From assembly GCA_944326225.1 (NCBI GenBank), contig CALVDI010000005.1, positions 1 through 64,000 of the forward strand: a DNA stretch of 64,000 nt, read 5' to 3'. The notes under the pieces were generated by a model, which worked only from the letters and a program-made list of their open reading frames with translations, did no database searches and was not told the DNA's origin. Numbering within the stretch: the stretch's first letter is position 1; every line of letters starts with the position of its first letter. Source of the DNA: an uncultured Bacteroidales bacterium (GTDB lineage: Bacteria > Bacteroidota > Bacteroidia > Bacteroidales > UBA932). The translations under genes and the position numbers were made by a program. Below, one piece after another: positions 1-7,916 of this stretch.

Positions 1-206
1 AAAGAAATTCTTCCTTTTGATAAATCATAAGGGGACATCTCTACTCTGACCTTGTCTCCGGGCAGGATACGGATGTAATGCATACGCATCTTGCCTGAGA
101 GGTGGCCTATAATCACATGGCCGTTGTCCAGCTCCACGCGGAACATGGCGTTGGAGAGAGCCTCGATTACAGTGCCGTCCTTTTCTATGAAATCCTGTTT
201 GGGCAT
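1..206 (-). CDS. infA: Translation initiation factor IF-1 (3' end outside window)
   Basis: IF-1 binds the 30S A site during initiation. The minus-strand reading frame starts at the ATG at 204-206 and gives 68 complete codons before the window edge; the family is usually about 72 residues, so only the last few are missing. The S1-like OB fold is recognisable: [17 protein letters not shown] at the start, then [29 protein letters not shown] and [10 protein letters not shown]. It lies 20 bp after map, the usual secY-map-infA order at the end of the spc cluster in Bacteroidota. Confidence 0.93.
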   Translation of the reverse strand, partial: MPKQDFIEKDGTVIEALSNAMFRVELDNGHVIIGHLSGKMRMHYIRILPGDKVRVEMSPYDLSKGRIS

Positions 207-226
207 AAGTACTTGTCTCTTACAAC

Positions 227-1000
227 TTAGTATTGTCTCTTACCTTCTATAAAGTCAAAAGTAGAAAGAATATCGGCTTTTCCGTCCCCGACGGCGACCG
301 TGAGCTCGAAATGCGCTGAGTTCTTCTTGTCAGAAGTACTTACAGCCCATCCGTTCTCGTGGAGGTAGATTGACTTGCCTCCGGCGTTGATCATCGGCTC
401 GATGCATATCGTCATACCCTTTACGAGCTTCTTTCCGGTGCCCGCTTTTCCGTAGTTGGGAACCTCCGGATGCTCGTGCATATCCTTGCCGATTCCGTGT
501 CCCACCATCTCGCGGACAACCGAGAAGCCAAAGCTCTCGGCGTAAGACTGGACAGCATGTCCGATGTCCCCTATCCTGTTGCCGGCGACCGCTTTCTCTA
601 TACCGAGATAAAGTGACTCCTTCGTGACTCTCAGGAGAGTTGCCGTCTCCTCGTCCACATTCCCGACGGGGAAAGTGTAGGCCGAGTCACCATAGTAGCC
701 TTTATATACGGTACCGCAGTCCACGGACACTATGTCGCCCTCCTTGAGCTTGTAGTCCGACGGAAAACCGTGGACCACCACGTCATTGACGGAGACACAG
801 AGAGTGTAGGGGAAGCCGCCGTATCCCAAGAAGCCCGGCTCCGCTCCGTTGTCACGGATGAATGTCTCGGCAATCTTGTCGAGCTGCATGGTGGTGACAC
901 CGGGCGCAACGTGCCTGCCGACTTCCGCCAACGTCTTGGAGACGAGGATCGCATTCTCTCTGAGAATCTCGATTTCTTCTTCGGATTTTATTCTTATCAT
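227..1000 (-). CDS. map: Type I methionine aminopeptidase
   Basis: This cytoplasmic metalloenzyme removes the initiator Met from nascent proteins. The five metal ligands are visible: Asp in VSVDCGTV, Asp in [10 protein letters not shown], His in [13 protein letters not shown], Glu in CIEPMINAG and Glu in [11 protein letters not shown] start at the ATG at 998-1000 (MIRIKSEEE), giving 257 aa, normal for bacterial type I enzymes. The frame could open two codons earlier at a TTG, which I consider less likely. It sits between secY and infA, where the Bacteroidota spc cluster usually carries it. Confidence 0.96.
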   Translation of the reverse strand: MIRIKSEEEIEILRENAILVSKTLAEVGRHVAPGVTTMQLDKIAETFIRDNGAEPGFLGYGGFPYTLCVSVNDVVVHGFPSDYKLKEGDIVSVDCGTVYKGYYGDSAYTFPVGNVDEETATLLRVTKESLYLGIEKAVAGNRIGDIGHAVQSYAESFGFSVVREMVGHGIGKDMHEHPEVPNYGKAGTGKKLVKGMTICIEPMINAGGKSIYLHENGWAVSTSDKKNSAHFELTVAVGDGKADILSTFDFIEGKRQY

Positions 1001-1021
1001 ACTCAAAGAACTTTTTGAGAA

Positions 1022-2341
1022 TTACATTCCCGAACGGCCTTTAAGACGTCCGGTCTTCATCAAACCGTCGTAGTGCCTCATGAGCAGATGCGACTCGATC
1101 TGCTGCAGGGTGTCGAGCACTACGCCTACAAGGATAAGCAGCGAGGTTCCTCCGTAGAACTGGGAGAACTGGTTGTTTATCCCGAACATCATCGCAAATG
1201 CCGGAAGTATCGCCACGATAGCCAGGAAGAATGATCCGGGCAGGGTGATACGCGACATTATTGCATCGAGGTAGTCGACAGTCTTCTTTCCGGGCTTCAC
1301 TCCGGGAATAAAACCGCCGTTCTTCTTCATCTCCTCAGCCATCATGTTGGGGTTCACGGTTACTGCGGTGTAGAAGTAAGTGAACACTATCACGAGAACT
1401 GCGAAGATGGCATTATACCAGAATCCGGTATAGTCGCTAAGTGTAGCCGCAAGTCCCTGCGAGGCGTCGAAACGCGCGAGCAGGAGCGGGAACATCATCA
1501 GGGCCTGTGCGAAAATAATCGGCATTACGCCGGCCGCGTTTATTTTCAGAGGTATATACTGACGGACTCCACCGTACTGACGGTTTCCGACTACTCTTTT
1601 CGCATACTGTACAGGCACTTTGCGCTGTCCCTGCACGAGGGCGATGGTGGCGATGAAGACGAGGAAGAGAATCACGATCTCAATGAGGAACATAAGAGGA
1701 CCTCCATTGGTCTGGCTGAATCTCTGCGCGGCTTCAGCGAAGAGGGCGAAGGGCAGACGTGCGATAATACCGACCATAATGATAAGGGAGATACCGTTGC
1801 CGATACCCCTGTCGGTAATGCGCTCGCCGAGCCACATCACGAACATCGTTCCCGCCATCAGCACGATGGTTGCGAAAATGTTGAATCCGAAACCCTGTAC
1901 TAAGAACGCTTCCGGGGGCAATTGTGCGTGAAGGTTGGTAATGTACGCAGGTCCTTGAAGCAGAAGGATTACAATTGTCAGGTAGCGTGTCCACTGGTTC
2001 ATTTTTCTACGTCCGCTCTCCCCTTCTCTCTGCATCTTCTGGAAATAGGGGACCATCACACCCAGGAGCTGGATGACGATGGAAGCGGAGATATACGGCA
2101 TCACTCCCAACGCGAAGATGGAAGCGTTGCCGAAGGCGCCGCCGGAGAACATATCCAACAGACTGAGGAGACCTGTCGAGGCCTGGGCCTCGAGGTTCTG
2201 GAGCATGGTAGGGTCGATACCCGGCACTACGATGAAACTGCCCAGACGGTAAACGAGGAGGAGGAGGAAGGTATAACCCAACCTCTTCCTAAGTTCCTCA
2301 ATCTTGAAGATATTCTTGATTGTTTGAAAAAATCTTTTCAT
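1022..2341 (-). CDS. secY: Protein translocase subunit SecY
   Basis: SecY is the channel of the Sec translocon in the inner membrane. The 439-aa product has the family length and about ten hydrophobic segments. The N-terminus (KNIFKIEELRKRLGYTFLL), the FIVVPGIDP motif and the TM2 plug region SLLDMFSGGAFGNASIFALG are typical, as is the cytoplasmic loop PGVKPGKKT that contacts the ribosome. It follows rplO by 15 bp and precedes map by 15 to 21 bp, so it is cotranscribed with the ribosomal proteins. Confidence 0.97.
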   Translation of the reverse strand: MKRFFQTIKNIFKIEELRKRLGYTFLLLLVYRLGSFIVVPGIDPTMLQNLEAQASTGLLSLLDMFSGGAFGNASIFALGVMPYISASIVIQLLGVMVPYFQKMQREGESGRRKMNQWTRYLTIVILLLQGPAYITNLHAQLPPEAFLVQGFGFNIFATIVLMAGTMFVMWLGERITDRGIGNGISLIIMVGIIARLPFALFAEAAQRFSQTNGGPLMFLIEIVILFLVFIATIALVQGQRKVPVQYAKRVVGNRQYGGVRQYIPLKINAAGVMPIIFAQALMMFPLLLARFDASQGLAATLSDYTGFWYNAIFAVLVIVFTYFYTAVTVNPNMMAEEMKKNGGFIPGVKPGKKTVDYLDAIMSRITLPGSFFLAIVAILPAFAMMFGINNQFSQFYGGTSLLILVGVVLDTLQQIESHLLMRHYDGLMKTGRLKGRSGM

Positions 2342-2356
2342 CGGCCGCTATTGTTT

Positions 2357-2803
2357 TTAAAGTACTATCGCCTTTCCTTCGAGAGCCTCGATCTTCTCCT
2401 TGGCAGACTTGGAGAAAGCGTCTGCGGTAACCTCGAGCTTAGCCTTGAGCTCGCCGTTGCCGAGAATCTTCACCTTGTCGTTCTTGGATACAAGACCGGC
2501 CGATACGAGTGTATCGAAATCTATAACGGTAATGTTCCTCTTCTCACTGAGAGACTGAAGCATCGAAAGGTTCACTGCCTTATACTCCACTCTGGTGGGG
2601 TTCTTGAAGCCGAACTTGGGCAGACGTCTCTGGATAGGCATCTGACCGCCCTCGAATCCGATCTTGTGACGGTAACCGGAACGGGACTTGGCACCGTTCA
2701 TACCGCGGGTTGACTGTCCGCCGTGTCCGGAGCCCTCACCTCTTCCGACCCGCTTTACTCTCTTGGTGGAACCTTCTGCAGGTTTTAAATTATGTAGTTT
2801 CAT
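2357..2803 (-). CDS. rplO: 50S ribosomal protein L15
   Basis: L15 is a late-assembly large-subunit protein. The 148-aa product starts MKLHNLKPAEGSTKRVKRVG and has the glycine-rich RNA-binding stretch GRGEGSGHGGQSTRGMNGAKSR typical of the family, followed by GFEGGQMPIQRRLPKFGF. The C-terminal domain (VSAGLVSKNDKVKILGNGEL) is intact. It lies 16 bp downstream of rpmD and 15 bp upstream of secY. Confidence 0.97.
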   Translation of the reverse strand: MKLHNLKPAEGSTKRVKRVGRGEGSGHGGQSTRGMNGAKSRSGYRHKIGFEGGQMPIQRRLPKFGFKNPTRVEYKAVNLSMLQSLSEKRNITVIDFDTLVSAGLVSKNDKVKILGNGELKAKLEVTADAFSKSAKEKIEALEGKAIVL

Positions 2804-2819
2804 CTCTTTTTAGCTTGAT

Positions 2820-3002
2820 TTAGTTTATTTCCTCAACTTTTACAAGATGTAGAACCTTCTGGATCATACCGTTGGTCACAGGGGTAAGTTCTATCTCCAC
2901 TGACTGGTGCATACGGCGCAGTCCGAGGGATGCGAGATTGGCTCTCTGCCTCTGGGTTGAACCGTTCTTGCTCTTAATCTGAGTAACTTTAACTTTTGCC
3001 AT
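2820..3002 (-). CDS. rpmD: 50S ribosomal protein L30
   Basis: A 60-aa product, normal for bacterial L30, with VKVTQIKSKNGSTQRQRANL and SLGLRRMHQSVE, the conserved core. L30 sits on the solvent side of the large subunit near 5S rRNA. Position between rpsE and rplO matches the standard spc order. Confidence 0.95.
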   Translation of the reverse strand: MAKVKVTQIKSKNGSTQRQRANLASLGLRRMHQSVEIELTPVTNGMIQKVLHLVKVEEIN

Positions 3003-3014
3003 CGTGCGTCCTCC

Positions 3015-3533
3015 TTATCCTTTAAATACTCTTTGCATGGGAATACCGCGCACACCGGCTACGGTGTAGGCGTCACGGAGCTCAACGAGGGCAGCGATAG
3101 TAGCCTTGACGAGGTTGTGGGGGTTGGACGAGCCCTTGGACTTAGCCAGCACGTCCTGAACACCTACAGACTCGAACACGGCACGCATCGCACCTCCGGC
3201 CTTCACTCCGGTACCGGGAGCGGCGGGCTTCATGAATACCCTTGCTCCGCCGAACTTGGCCTCCTGCTCGTGAGGAATGGTCCTCTTGTTCAGAGGCACC
3301 TTGACGAGATTCTTCTTGGCGTCCTCTATACCCTTGGATATAGCGGTGGTGACTTCGTTGGCCTTTCCGAGACCATAACCTACGACACCCTTCTCATCGC
3401 CTACTACTACGATAGCAGCGAAGCTGAAGTGGCGGCCGCCCTTGGTTACCTTGGTAACCCTCTGTACTGCTACCAATCTGTCCTTAAGCTCCAGATCGGT
3501 GGTTTTCACTTTCTTTACATTGATATCTGCCAT
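3015..3533 (-). CDS. rpsE: 30S ribosomal protein S5
   Basis: S5 lines the mRNA entry channel and affects decoding accuracy. The 172-aa product contains the double-stranded RNA-binding-like N-domain ([19 protein letters not shown], then [16 protein letters not shown]) and the C-terminal [19 protein letters not shown] element. Spectinomycin-resistance changes in other species map to the VTKGGR loop, which is wild-type-looking here. It starts 6 bp after the rplR stop. Confidence 0.97.
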   Translation of the reverse strand: MADINVKKVKTTDLELKDRLVAVQRVTKVTKGGRHFSFAAIVVVGDEKGVVGYGLGKANEVTTAISKGIEDAKKNLVKVPLNKRTIPHEQEAKFGGARVFMKPAAPGTGVKAGGAMRAVFESVGVQDVLAKSKGSSNPHNLVKATIAALVELRDAYTVAGVRGIPMQRVFKG

Positions 3534-3539
3534 AGTCTC

Positions 3540-3902
3540 TTAGAATTTAAGACCGCCCTCGCGGGCTGCGTCTGCCAAACTTTTAACTCTTCCGTGATAG
3601 AGATATCCTCCGCGGTCGAAAGCGACGGTGGAGATACCTTTCTCTGTCGCACGTTCAGCGATGAGCTTTCCGACCATAGCCGCAACCTCAGTGGCGGTCT
3701 TGCCCTTGGTTGCCTCTGCGAGAGACTTGTCAGTAGAGCCGGCCGATACCAGGGTCACGCCCTTGGTGTCATCGATAACCTGAACATATATCTGCTTGTT
3801 GCTTCTGAATACGGACATCCTGGGTCTCTCGGGAGTACCGTTGACGACCTTGCGGATACGGTAGCGTATTCTCTGTCTTCTTTCTATCTTAGTCATTGCC
3901 AT
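3540..3902 (-). CDS. rplR: 50S ribosomal protein L18
   Basis: L18 binds 5S rRNA with L5. The 120-aa product shows the basic N-terminus ([19 protein letters not shown]), the [19 protein letters not shown] strand and the C-terminal [22 protein letters not shown] motif. An in-frame ATG two codons in (MTKIE, at 3894-3896) is an equally possible start. Confidence 0.96.
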   Translation of the reverse strand: MAMTKIERRQRIRYRIRKVVNGTPERPRMSVFRSNKQIYVQVIDDTKGVTLVSAGSTDKSLAEATKGKTATEVAAMVGKLIAERATEKGISTVAFDRGGYLYHGRVKSLADAAREGGLKF

Positions 3903-3917
3903 ATTCTTATCCTCCTA

Positions 3918-4478
3918 TTATTTAGCTCCGGCTGACTTACCGGCCTTGCGGCGAAGCTGTTCGCCCACAAACTTAATACCTTTACCCTTATACGGCTCGG
4001 GAGCACGCATAGAGCGGATCTTGGCGGCTACCTGGCCGAGCAGCTGTTTGTCGCAGCTCTTGAGAACAAGAACAGGGTTCTGTCCCTTCTTCACAGGCTC
4101 TGCCTCGGCCTTGATCTCCGAGGGAAGCATGAAGTGTATATCGTGTGAATATCCGAGGGCGAGCTCAAGGATCTGTCCCTTGACCTCCACGCGGTAACCC
4201 ACACCGATAAGCTCCTGCTTGATGATGAAGCCGGTGGATACTCCAGTCACCATGTTGTGAATGAGTGCGCGGTAGAGTCCGTGCAGGGAACGGTGACGGG
4301 GCTGGTCCGTAGGACGGCTGACCGTAATAATATTCCCTTCAACGGATACTTTGATGTCAGGATCAACTTTCTGACTCAGTTGTCCGAGCGGTCCTTTAAC
4401 CATTACCACATTGTCGGCGCCCACTGTTGCGGTAACGCCCTGCGGCAGGTGTACAGGCAATTTTCCAATTCTTGACAT
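3918..4478 (-). CDS. rplF: 50S ribosomal protein L6
   Basis: L6 lies near the factor-binding site of the large subunit. The 186-aa product begins MSRIGKLPVHLPQGV and has the two repeated L6 domains; the second carries the signature PEPYKGKGIKFVGEQLRRKAGK (shown here in part as PEPYKGKGIKF). Length and order (rpsH, rplF, rplR) are standard. Confidence 0.97.
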   Translation of the reverse strand: MSRIGKLPVHLPQGVTATVGADNVVMVKGPLGQLSQKVDPDIKVSVEGNIITVSRPTDQPRHRSLHGLYRALIHNMVTGVSTGFIIKQELIGVGYRVEVKGQILELALGYSHDIHFMLPSEIKAEAEPVKKGQNPVLVLKSCDKQLLGQVAAKIRSMRAPEPYKGKGIKFVGEQLRRKAGKSAGAK

Positions 4479-4497
4479 TATTACTTCGTTTTAAATA

Positions 4498-4893
4498 TTA
4501 ATAAACATAACAGAGGACCTCGCCGCCGACATTCATGTCCTTGGCCTCCTTGTCGGTGATGACACCCTTTGATGTGGAGAGGATGGCGATACCCATGCCG
4601 TTGAGCACGCGGGGCATGTCCTCGACTCCTACATAGCGTCTCAGACCGGGGGTAGACACTCTCATGATCTTCTTGACAGCTGCCTGCTTGGTCTCAGGAT
4701 GATACTTGAGGGCTATCTTGATGGTGTTGTAGGGAGTGCCTTCCACCAGCTTGTAGCTGAGGATGTAACCTTTCTCGTGGAGAATACGGGTAATCTCCAT
4801 CTTCATCTTTGATGCAGGGATCTCGACGATCTTGTGCTTTGCGAGATATGCGTTCCTGACTCTCGTCAGGTAATCTGCTATTGGATCAGTCAT
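4498..4893 (-). CDS. rpsH: 30S ribosomal protein S8
   Basis: S8 binds the central domain of 16S rRNA and in E. coli represses its own operon. The 131-aa product has MTDPIADYLTRVRNA at the start and the C-terminal RNA-binding STSKGVITDKEA motif with GGEVLCYVY at the end. Its start is preceded by an A-rich leader and by an unusual 226-bp gap to rpsN that holds an inverted repeat (4999-5123). Confidence 0.97.
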   Translation of the reverse strand: MTDPIADYLTRVRNAYLAKHKIVEIPASKMKMEITRILHEKGYILSYKLVEGTPYNTIKIALKYHPETKQAAVKKIMRVSTPGLRRYVGVEDMPRVLNGMGIAILSTSKGVITDKEAKDMNVGGEVLCYVY

Positions 4894-4998
4894 TTGTTTG
4901 TTTTGTTTTAGTGGTTCGACGCCTTTCAGCGCCCGATATCCAATGGTTTATAAATTAAGTTAATGTTATTCTTTATCTGCTGCCTTATTCCGATTCTT

Positions 4999-5123
4999 GT
5001 AAAATGCTTTATTTGAGTCGTTTTCAAGGCCTGCGACTGAGAAGGCAACGGAGTTTACTTCCGTAAATGAGGATGCCGTCAAAGGAGCAAAACGCAGAAA
5101 ACGGCTTGAAGAAAGCATTTTAC
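4999..5123. repeat. Repeat-like element with 27-bp imperfect inverted ends, in the rpsN-rpsH gap
   Basis: The left arm 4999-5025 (GTAAAATGCTTTATTTGAGT then CGTTTTC) is the imperfect inverse of the right arm 5097-5123 (ending AAGCATTTTAC). Inside are a smaller pair CTGCG (5031-5035) and CGCAG (5093-5097), and a hairpin ACGGA-7 nt-TCCGT around 5048-5064. The whole could fold as one long stem. The right arm includes the rpsN stop codon. I saw only one copy here. The rest of the gap, 4894-4998, is AT-rich and shows no gene or promoter that I recognise. Confidence 0.6.
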
Positions 5124-5389
5124 CAGGATGCTTTTCTTACTCCAGGTATTAAACCCTTGCTGGCCATCTCGCGGAACTGAATACGGCTGATGCCGAAAAC
5201 ACGCATATATCCCTTGGGACGTCCTGTAATGGAACAGCGGTTGTGCTGACGGCATGGACTCGAATTCTTGGGGAGCCTGTCGAGAGCAGCCCAGTCACCG
5301 GCTTCCTTTAATGCTTTACGTTTCTCTGCGTATTTCGCGCACAGCTTTGCCCTTTTGACCTCGCGGGCTTTCATTGATTCTTTTGCCAT
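5120..5389 (-). CDS. rpsN: 30S ribosomal protein S14
   Basis: An 89-aa S14 of the long, zinc-free type: there are no paired CxxC motifs, and the core reads [30 protein letters not shown] and ends [12 protein letters not shown]14 assembles late in the 30S head. It starts 5 bp after the rplE stop. Its TAA stop lies inside the right arm of the inverted element at 4999-5123, so the element abuts the gene exactly. Confidence 0.97.
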   Translation of the reverse strand: MAKESMKAREVKRAKLCAKYAEKRKALKEAGDWAALDRLPKNSSPCRQHNRCSITGRPKGYMRVFGISRIQFREMASKGLIPGVRKASW

Positions 5390-5394
5390 ATCTA

Positions 5395-6000
5395 CTAATT
5401 ACGGTTTTTATTCTTAAAAGGCAGTCCGAACTCACGGAGAAGAGCATAAGCCTCCTCGTCTTTCTCCGTGGATGTCACAAAGGTAATCTCAAGTCCGAAT
5501 ATCTTGGCGATCTTGTCGATGTCGATCTCGGGGAAGATAATCTGCTCCTTGATGCCGAGGGTATAGTTGCCGCGGCCGTCAAACTTCTCGTTGATACCGT
5601 TAAAGTCACGGATACGGGGAAGGGACACGGCGATGAGCCTCTCAAGGAACTCGTACATACGCGCGCCACGAAGAGTAACCTTCACTCCGATAGCCTGTCC
5701 GCGACGGAGCTTGAAGTTGGAGATATCCTTCCTTGAATATGTGGTCACGGCCTTCTGTCCTGCGATGGCGGTGAGCTCCTGCTGAGCGACCTCCACAAGC
5801 TTCTTGTCACCTGTAGCGTCACCGATACCCTGGTTGAGGGTTATCTTGACGAGCTTGGGCACCTGCATTACAGTAGCGAAGCCGAACTCCTTCTGGAGCC
5901 TGGCCACTATCTCCTCTTTGTATTTCTTCTGAAGATTGGGAACGTATCCTGCCAAGCTTACCTGCTCCTGCTTGGTCTCTTCTACTTTTTTCTTTGCCAT
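5395..6000 (-). CDS. rplE: 50S ribosomal protein L5, with a short N-terminal extension
   Basis: L5 binds 5S rRNA and contacts the P-site tRNA. Conserved parts are [50 protein letters not shown] and [12 protein letters not shown]. At 201 aa it is longer than the usual 180-185; the first 18 or so residues, rich in Lys, Glu and Gln ([13 protein letters not shown]), are extra. The start ATG overlaps the rplX stop by one base (TAATG), which supports this start. Confidence 0.96.
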   Translation of the reverse strand: MAKKKVEETKQEQVSLAGYVPNLQKKYKEEIVARLQKEFGFATVMQVPKLVKITLNQGIGDATGDKKLVEVAQQELTAIAGQKAVTTYSRKDISNFKLRRGQAIGVKVTLRGARMYEFLERLIAVSLPRIRDFNGINEKFDGRGNYTLGIKEQIIFPEIDIDKIAKIFGLEITFVTSTEKDEEAYALLREFGLPFKNKNRN

Positions 6001-6323
6001 TACTTGATCTCCTCTCCTGATTTTTTAGCATAACGGACCAATTTCCCGTTCTCGCCCATACGGCGGCCGATCCTGGTGGGGCCTCCCTTGGCGGGATCCA
6101 CTACCTGAAGGTTGGAAATATGGATTCCTGCTTCCTGTTTGATAATACCGCCCTGAGGATGCTTTGCATTGGGCTTGGTGTGCTTGCTCACCATGTTGAC
6201 ACCCTCCACGATGGCGCGGTCTTTCTTGGTGATGATCTCGAGAACCTTTCCGGTCTTGCCCTTGTCATTGCCGGCGTTCACATAGACCATATCGCCTTTC
6301 TTGATATGTAATTTCCTGTTCAT
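6000..6323 (-). CDS. rplX: 50S ribosomal protein L24
   Basis: L24 starts large-subunit assembly. The 107-aa product begins [20 protein letters not shown] and has the KOW motif followed by GKTGKVLEI, then [13 protein letters not shown] and the C-terminal TRIGRR. The stop codon shares one base with the rplE start, so the two are translationally coupled. Confidence 0.96.
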   Translation of the reverse strand: MNRKLHIKKGDMVYVNAGNDKGKTGKVLEIITKKDRAIVEGVNMVSKHTKPNAKHPQGGIIKQEAGIHISNLQVVDPAKGGPTRIGRRMGENGKLVRYAKKSGEEIK

Positions 6324-6341
6324 GTCTGTACCTCCTATATA

Positions 6342-6707
6342 TTATAGTACTTCGGGTGCAAGAGAGACAATCTTCATATAGTTGTCGCGGAGCTCGCGGG
6401 CAACAGGGCCGAAGATACGTGTGCCGCGGACCTCACCCTGATTGTTCAAAAGCACGCAGGCATTGTCATCGAAACGGATATATGAGCCGTCCGGACGACG
6501 GATCTCTTTCTTGGTGCGCACTACAACGGCCTTTGAGACCGATCCCTTCTTGGCGTCACCGCCGGGGATTGCGCTCTTGACAGCGACTACGATCTTGTCG
6601 CCGACGCTGGCATAACGACGGCGGGTACCTCCGAGAACACGGATACAGAGCACCTCTTTAGCACCGCTGTTGTCAGCTACCATTAAACGTGATTCCTGTT
6701 GTATCAT
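6342..6707 (-). CDS. rplN: 50S ribosomal protein L14
   Basis: The 121-aa product starts [20 protein letters not shown] and has CIRVLGGT, the signature region [10 protein letters not shown] and the C-terminal [22 protein letters not shown] (part shown). Length is exact for the family. L14 forms intersubunit bridge B8. It begins one base after the rpsQ stop. Confidence 0.97.
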   Translation of the reverse strand: MIQQESRLMVADNSGAKEVLCIRVLGGTRRRYASVGDKIVVAVKSAIPGGDAKKGSVSKAVVVRTKKEIRRPDGSYIRFDDNACVLLNNQGEVRGTRIFGPVARELRDNYMKIVSLAPEVL

Positions 6708-6708
6708 T

Positions 6709-6963
6709 TTACTTCACTTTTTCTACTATTTCTACTAATCTCCAGCGTTTGGTCTTACTCAGGGGACGGGTCTCCATGATGCGGACCGTATCGCCCTCGT
6801 CGCACTGGTTCTTCTCATCGTGAGCGACGAACTTGGTGGTCTTGTTCACGAACTTGCCGTAAACAGGGTGTTTTTCCTTTACTCTTACAGCAACGACGAT
6901 CGACTTGTCCATCTTGTTGCTCACCACCACACCGATTCTTTCCTTACGTAAATTTCTTTCCAT
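6709..6963 (-). CDS. rpsQ: 30S ribosomal protein S17
   Basis: An 84-aa primary 16S-binding protein. The family signature is clear: [19 protein letters not shown], then [16 protein letters not shown] and the C-terminal [19 protein letters not shown]. It begins 5 bp after the rpmC stop, in standard order. Confidence 0.96.
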   Translation of the reverse strand: MERNLRKERIGVVVSNKMDKSIVVAVRVKEKHPVYGKFVNKTTKFVAHDEKNQCDEGDTVRIMETRPLSKTKRWRLVEIVEKVK

Positions 6964-6968
6964 ACGAA

Positions 6969-7175
6969 TTACTCTTCTGATTTAGCCTGGTTTTCCTTTT
7001 CAGTCAGGATGGTAAGCATACGTGCGATATCCTTTCCGGCCTTTCTGATCTTTGATGTATCCTCGATGGGGGAGACGGCATGGTTGAGTTTCATCTGTGC
7101 GAGATTGGCCTTCTCGGTCTCGATGCGCTCGCGCAGGTCCTTGATTGACATTTCTCTGATTTCCTTGGGTTTCAT
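6969..7175 (-). CDS. rpmC: 50S ribosomal protein L29
   Basis: A 68-aa two-helix protein that sits beside the exit tunnel and helps dock trigger factor and SRP. The N-terminus [17 protein letters not shown] and the segment [18 protein letters not shown], then [13 protein letters not shown], match the family. It lies between rplP and rpsQ. Confidence 0.94.
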   Translation of the reverse strand: MKPKEIREMSIKDLRERIETEKANLAQMKLNHAVSPIEDTSKIRKAGKDIARMLTILTEKENQAKSEE

Positions 7176-7192
7176 ATCTTCTCCTCCATTTA

Positions 7193-7615
7193 TTACTGTT
7201 CTACATAATCTCTACGTACCACGAACTTGGTAGTAACAGGCAGCTTCTGTGCGCCCAGACGGAGAGCCTCCTTGGCAACCTCCAAAGGCACACCCTCGGC
7301 CTCTATGAGCATACGGCCCGGAGTGATGGGGGCAACGAATCCCTCGGGATTACCTTTACCTTTACCCATACGTACCTCAGCAGGTTTCTTTGTGTAAGGT
7401 TTGTCAGGGAAAACGCGAATCCAAATCTTACCTTCACGTTTCATGTAACGCACTACAGCCTGACGGGCAGCCTCTATCTGCTGACCTGTGAGCCATGCGG
7501 ACTCAAGGGTCTTGATGCCGAAAGATCCGAAAGAAAGCTCCGTACCACGGTGAGCATTACCTTTCATACGGCCCTTCTGCTGCCTTCTGAACTTGGTTTT
7601 CTTTGGTTGTAACAT
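7193..7615 (-). CDS. rplP: 50S ribosomal protein L16; first gene of this cluster
   Basis: L16 organises the A-site tRNA-binding region. The 140-aa product begins [20 protein letters not shown] and has [37 protein letters not shown] and [14 protein letters not shown]. In most bacteria rpsC lies directly upstream of rplP; here the upstream DNA is a 301-bp promoter region and a divergent gene, so the S10 half of the cluster (rpsJ to rpsC) must be elsewhere. Confidence 0.97.
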   Translation of the reverse strand: MLQPKKTKFRRQQKGRMKGNAHRGTELSFGSFGIKTLESAWLTGQQIEAARQAVVRYMKREGKIWIRVFPDKPYTKKPAEVRMGKGKGNPEGFVAPITPGRMLIEAEGVPLEVAKEALRLGAQKLPVTTKFVVRRDYVEQ

Positions 7616-7683
7616 TGTCTATACTTTTTGTAAGTCTATTATTTTCAAACAAATAAATACAATTCTCCCATTAAACGGGGCTG

Positions 7684-7714
7684 CAAAGATATTACAAATT
7701 ATTGGAACACCAAA
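7684..7714 (-). promoter_or_regulatory. Promoter of the rplP-infA ribosomal operon
   Basis: On the minus strand a -33 box TTTG (7711-7714) and a -7 box TATCTTTG (7684-7691) are separated by exactly 19 bp. This fits the Bacteroides primary-sigma consensus TTTG / TAnnTTTG. The expected start is near 7677, leaving a leader of about 60 nt before the rplP ATG. The remaining parts of 7616-7916 are AT-rich and hold no gene that I can see. Confidence 0.75.
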
Positions 7715-7891
7715 CTTTTTTAACAATTTTATTGTAAATATTCAACTCATTTTCGACCGGACAATTTAAAGGTCAATAATCGGGGATTCAGAGCGTTGTA
7801 AAGATATAAACATTTATATCGGCTGCATTTTGGACACACGGGAAACATAATGCGAAGAGTGTGCTACAAAGGACACTTATTTATTTTTTCT

Positions 7892-7899
7892 TATTTTTG
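7892..7899 (+). promoter_or_regulatory. Probable -7 promoter element of the NagB-like gene
   Basis: TATTTTTG fits the TAnnTTTG -7 consensus and lies 17 bp before the gene start. There is no clean TTTG at the -33 position, so the call rests on the -7 box and its location only. Confidence 0.45.
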
Positions 7900-7916
7900 C
7901 ACCTATTATAATACAC

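Noticed and set aside
1922..3935. Long plus-strand frames opposite the secY, rplO, rpsE and rplR genes
   Set aside because: Antisense shadows of conserved ribosomal genes, without family motifs or start context.
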